From JBGAMH01 sp044222045 (lineage in GTDB: Bacteria; Eisenbacteria; RBG-16-71-46), in assembly GCA_044222045.1 (NCBI GenBank), contig JBGAOB010000003.1:1-64000 (forward strand): a stretch of 64,000 bases of DNA. The letters are read 5' to 3'. The position numbers and the translations under genes are program-made. A model generated the notes under the pieces. It worked only from the letters and a program-made list of their open reading frames with translations. It was not told the origin of the DNA and did not search any database. Numbering within the stretch: the stretch's first letter is position 1; every line of letters begins with the position of its first letter. Positions 63,161 to 64,000 of the stretch are shown here, in pieces.

Positions 63161-64000
63161 TCAGAGCACGACGACGCGCTGCGTGCGCACGTGGCTCCCC
63201 TGCCGCAACCGCACCAGGTAGAGCCCGGGGGCGAGTCGCGCACCCTCGCTCAGTCCGACCGTGTGCCGCCCGGCGCCGAGCGCCCCCACCTCGCGCATGA
63301 CGACGCGACGGCCGCCCACGTCGACCACCTCGAGTTGCGCCGGCGCCCGGGTGGGAAGCTCGAAGCTCACCTGCGGGTCACGGCCGTGCGCGGGGTTCGG
63401 ACGCACGGGATCGAGCGTGAACGTGAGCGGGGCGAGCCCGTCGACGCCCGCGGTGCTGCCGCCCGTTCGCACGCCCACGAGGAGTTGCGTCGTGCCGGGG
63501 CTGCCGGTGGACCACGTGTCGGTCCACACCATCACGCTCCGGCCGGCGTCGAGCGCGCCGCGCGCCGCGGGCCAGCCCGGACGCGTGAGCACGCCGGTCG
63601 GCGACAGGCTCAACGCCCCGCTGACCGGGCCGCTGCTGCCGTCGCTCCGGCTCGCCGTTCCCGTGAACGTTCCGTTCGTGGCGATCGTGATGCTCTGGCG
63701 CTCCCACCACGGCGCACCGGGGCCGGTCGCGAGCGCGTGCAGCTCCCACGTGCCGGCGAGATCGGACAGCGCGTACGAGGGAGCCATCTTCACCGCGACG
63801 CTGAAATCGGCCGTGCCGGGGGCGCCGCTCTGCCACGTGCTGTTCATCACCACGACGGTGCGCCCGGCGTCCAGCGCTCCGCGCGCGGTGCTCGACCCCG
63901 CGAACGAGAGGATGCCGCTCGGGGTGAGGCCGAACACGCCGGAAACGGGGTCGGGCTGTCCTTCGTCGTCCGTCATCGAGCCGGCGAACGTGCCGTCACC
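63161..64000 (-). CDS. exported repeat protein with sorting domain (5' end beyond window)
   Basis: The C-terminal part of an exported protein; the start lies past the right edge. The frame stays open at 64000 (codons GDGTFAGSM... continue the repeat pattern), so the methionine at 63976 is internal. It holds at least two copies of a repeat of roughly 90 residues with DGTFAGS/NGTFTGTASRSDGSSGPVSGALSLSPTGVL....ARGALDAGRSV.V...TW..G.PGT, then a FlgD-like sorting domain (RPNPAHGRDPQVSF ... VDVGGRRVVMREVG ... PGLYLVRLRQG ... RVVVL). It is convergent with the dehydrogenase gene. Confidence 0.82.
   Translation of the reverse strand, partial: GDGTFAGSMTDDEGQPDPVSGVFGLTPSGILSFAGSSTARGALDAGRTVVVMNSTWQSGAPGTADFSVAVKMAPSYALSDLAGTWELHALATGPGAPWWERQSITIATNGTFTGTASRSDGSSGPVSGALSLSPTGVLTRPGWPAARGALDAGRSVMVWTDTWSTGSPGTTQLLVGVRTGGSTAGVDGLAPLTFTLDPVRPNPAHGRDPQVSFELPTRAPAQLEVVDVGGRRVVMREVGALGAGRHTVGLSEGARLAPGLYLVRLRQGSHVRTQRVVVL

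Overview
The window is a very G+C-rich bacterial chromosome segment with no rRNA, tRNA, CRISPR array or recognisable insertion sequence. It suggests a Gram-negative-type bacterium of the FCB or Planctomycetes-like sphere, and the gene content most resembles uncultured 'Candidatus Eisenbacteria' (inference, not proven). The reasons are many lipoprotein and Sec signals, about a dozen large exported proteins ending in a FlgD-like/T9SS-like C-terminal sorting domain (NP-rich start, 'D..GR.V' core, 'G.Y..RL' end), several Hanks-type Ser/Thr kinases with TPR tails, and ECF sigma factors paired with kinases.

Layout. 1-3.5 kb: edge-truncated Ser/Thr kinase, a VOC/PhnB-like protein, a DUF1801-like protein and a small membrane protein. 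3.7-25.2 kb: an exported-protein region. It holds a secreted 246-aa protein, a 1118-aa protein with a 174-bp tandem repeat, two tandem tail-fibre-like paralogues plus a small partner, a cytochrome c-rhodanese lipoprotein, an NHL protein, two Ig-domain paralogues flanking an S41 peptidase lipoprotein, and two delta-60-type beta-propeller proteins, one of them frameshifted. 25-37.9 kb: an Ig/FlgD protein, an ECF sigma factor converging on a Ser/Thr kinase, two more exported proteins with a striking intergenic inverted-repeat element between them, and an ECF sigma-kinase operon whose kinase is frameshifted. 38-46.2 kb: an MFS-type transporter, a zinc-ribbon membrane kinase, a GNAT protein and a kinase-FGE-hydrolase fusion. 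46.5-54.7 kb: exported proteins, a DUF4386-like membrane protein, an MDR oxidoreductase, an ArsR-SRPBCC-DUF1801 cassette with a clear operator, and a fourth beta-propeller protein with a damaged C terminus. 54.6-58.9 kb: an acyltransferase, then a LytTR response regulator and LytS-type kinase with matching direct-repeat operators, and a MOSC protein. 58.9-64 kb: a BNR-repeat lipoprotein, a phosphopantetheinyl transferase, a zinc alcohol dehydrogenase and an edge-truncated exported protein.

How it fits together. Signalling genes (five kinases, two ECF factors, one LytTR two-component pair, one ArsR) are interspersed with surface or secreted beta-propeller, Ig and repeat proteins. No secretion machinery is present here, so the export route of the sorting-domain proteins cannot be seen. 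Four coding disruptions (near 22853, 24980, 36290 and 54555) look like small deletions. Two of them remove or break a C-terminal sorting domain end. They may be real decay or assembly error and deserve read-level checking.
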